A DNA stretch of 64,000 nt from Flavobacteriaceae bacterium PS02337 (GTDB taxonomy: Bacteria > Bacteroidota > Bacteroidia > Flavobacteriales > Flavobacteriaceae), in contig JASCOE010000001.1 of the NCBI GenBank assembly GCA_029959285.1, positions 248,001 to 312,000 of the forward strand, given 5' to 3'. The notes beneath the pieces were generated by a model that ran no database searches, was not told the DNA's origin, and saw nothing but the letters and a program-made list of their open reading frames with translations. A program made the position numbers and the translations under genes. This document shows, one piece after another, positions 62,981 through 64,000 of the stretch (position 1 is its first letter; every line of letters begins with the position of its first letter).

Positions 62981-63041
62981 ATTTCTTTAAACATTAAACC
63001 TTTGTAACTTTGAACCTCAAAACCTTAGAATCTTAAAAAAA

Positions 63042-64000
63042 ATGCTCGACGAAACTCCAAAACGATTTGACCGAATTGTTGCTATTCTCATTCAATTACA
63101 ATCTAAAAAAATTGTAAAAGCGCAGGAATTAGCCGACCGTTTTGATTGCAGTTTACGAACTATTTATAGAGATATCAGAACTTTAGAAGCTTCTGGAGTT
63201 CCTATATATAGTGAAGCGGGCGTTGGTTATGCTTTAATGGATGGTTATCGACTTCCGCCGGTTATGTTTACGCGCGAAGAAGTCAGTAGTTTTATTGCAG
63301 CAGAAAAATTGATTCAGAAATTTACAGATCCTGTTTTAGGAAATCACTATGCAACTGCGATGTACAAGCTAAAATCGGTTTTGAAAAGCAGCGATAAGGA
63401 TTGGCTTTCAAACATAGAATCGCGAGTGATTATGCAAAACGCAGAACCGATGTTTCATGATAATTCTCCGAATACTTTGACTGCTTTGTTTGAAAGTATT
63501 GCAGAAAAGAAACAGATTTTACTTTCGTATAAAACCTTTGGAAAAGATGAACTAACAGAACGTAATCTAGAACCTGTTGGTGTTTTCCATGACAATAATA
63601 ATTGGTACTTTTTGGGTTTTTGTCATTTGCGAAAAGATTACAGGCAATTTAGAACCGATAGAATTCAAAACCTCAAAAAAACCGATTTAGATTTTACAAT
63701 TGAACACGATTCTCTAGAAACCTATCTGAGTAAAACGGAAACAATTCCGACTACAAAAGTCCGTCTTTTAGTTGAAAAGAAAATAGCGCGATATCTGACA
63801 TTCGAAAGAAAATATCATGGTTTTGTTTCCGAAAAAGAAGTTGGTAATCATTTAGAGATGACATTTATGTGTCGTGATATCGAAAGCGGTTTTCCGAGAT
63901 GGTTCTTGATGTTTGGCGATTATGCGACTATTTTGGAACCCGAAATTTTGAAGACAAAGGTTTTAGATTTAATAGAAATCAATAAAAAAAGACTTTCATA
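63042..64000 (+). CDS. YafY-family WYL-domain transcriptional regulator, at the right edge
   Basis: A regulator of at least 319 residues that runs to the window edge; the last two bases are TA after a serine codon, so the stop is probably the next base. The N-terminal winged helix begins MLDETPKRFDRIVAILIQLQ and contains the recognition helix CSLRTIYRDIRTLEASGVP (about 37-54). The WYL domain has NNWYFLGFCHLRKDYRQFR near 190-208. WYL proteins sense small or nucleic-acid ligands; in YafY types the target is often a neighbouring gene, here outside the window. A degenerate CTTTGAACCTCAAAACCTT repeat precedes the start. Confidence 0.9.
   Translation, partial: MLDETPKRFDRIVAILIQLQSKKIVKAQELADRFDCSLRTIYRDIRTLEASGVPIYSEAGVGYALMDGYRLPPVMFTREEVSSFIAAEKLIQKFTDPVLGNHYATAMYKLKSVLKSSDKDWLSNIESRVIMQNAEPMFHDNSPNTLTALFESIAEKKQILLSYKTFGKDELTERNLEPVGVFHDNNNWYFLGFCHLRKDYRQFRTDRIQNLKKTDLDFTIEHDSLETYLSKTETIPTTKVRLLVEKKIARYLTFERKYHGFVSEKEVGNHLEMTFMCRDIESGFPRWFLMFGDYATILEPEILKTKVLDLIEINKKRLS

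Noticed and set aside
62924-63010. A 28-codon frame running through the orphan terminator
   Set aside because: It crosses the hairpin and T run, has no ribosome-binding context and no recognisable sequence.
1-64000. CRISPR arrays, prophage, integrative elements, rRNA or tRNA genes
   Set aside because: No regularly spaced repeats, integrase, transposase or structural RNA genes were recognised on either strand by reading; a tRNA and Rfam scan would be needed to exclude small ones.

Overview
The window is chromosomal DNA of a Bacteroidota bacterium, most probably a Flavobacterium of the soil- or plant-associated F. johnsoniae type. The signs are AT-rich sequence, the flavobacterial promoter form TTG-N19-20-TAnnTTTG before many genes, SusC/SusD and other TonB-dependent receptors, a type IX secretion C-terminal domain, and abundant short intergenic palindromes. 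No rRNA, tRNA, CRISPR array, prophage or transposase gene was seen.

Layout. 1-9.5 kb is housekeeping: pgi (cut by the left edge), an Oar-like TonB receptor, a small membrane protein, RlpA, DinB-like and ArsC/Spx-like proteins, then yicC-gmk-nadD. 9.7-14 kb (minus strand) is an NAD salvage and ADP-ribose operon, prs-NADAR-kptA-nadV, with an NrtR-type Nudix regulator gene directly upstream and two matching 21-bp palindromes around its promoter. 14-19 kb holds a PKD lipoprotein, a LysR regulator divergent from a secreted DJ-1/PfpI protein, an iron-type alcohol dehydrogenase and gpsA. 19.3-26.1 kb is a tight four-gene operon: TonB receptor, DUF4876 lipoprotein, DUF6850 barrel, di-haem cytochrome c peroxidase. 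26-29 kb carries pheS, two small conserved proteins and cvpA.

29.2-52.7 kb (minus strand) is a large polysaccharide utilisation locus: SusC, SusD, a putative surface glycan-binding lipoprotein, GH2, GH31, GH97, GH39, GH3, BACON-GH5, a sialate-O-acetylesterase-type esterase and GH95. An alpha-xylosidase-type GH31, a BACON-GH5 endoglucanase, GH2, GH3, GH95 and an esterase together point to acetylated, fucosylated or galactosylated xyloglucan. Divergent from susC are two tandem Nudix-winged-helix regulators whose Nudix boxes have lost catalytic glutamates. No HTCS, AraC or sigma/anti-sigma regulator accompanies the locus.

54.9-60.5 kb contains lepA followed by a large fibronectin-III/GEVED protein exported by type IX secretion. 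After that gene lies a second copy of the last 128 bp of lepA with only synonymous differences, so the secreted-protein gene sits between direct repeats made from lepA. 60.5-62.8 kb is a compact operon of an Lgt-like membrane protein, a radical SAM protein of the MJ0619/tetraether-synthase type and a tiny two-helix membrane protein; this is the best candidate for an undescribed (possibly lipid-modifying) system. The window ends in a YafY/WYL regulator that reaches the right edge.
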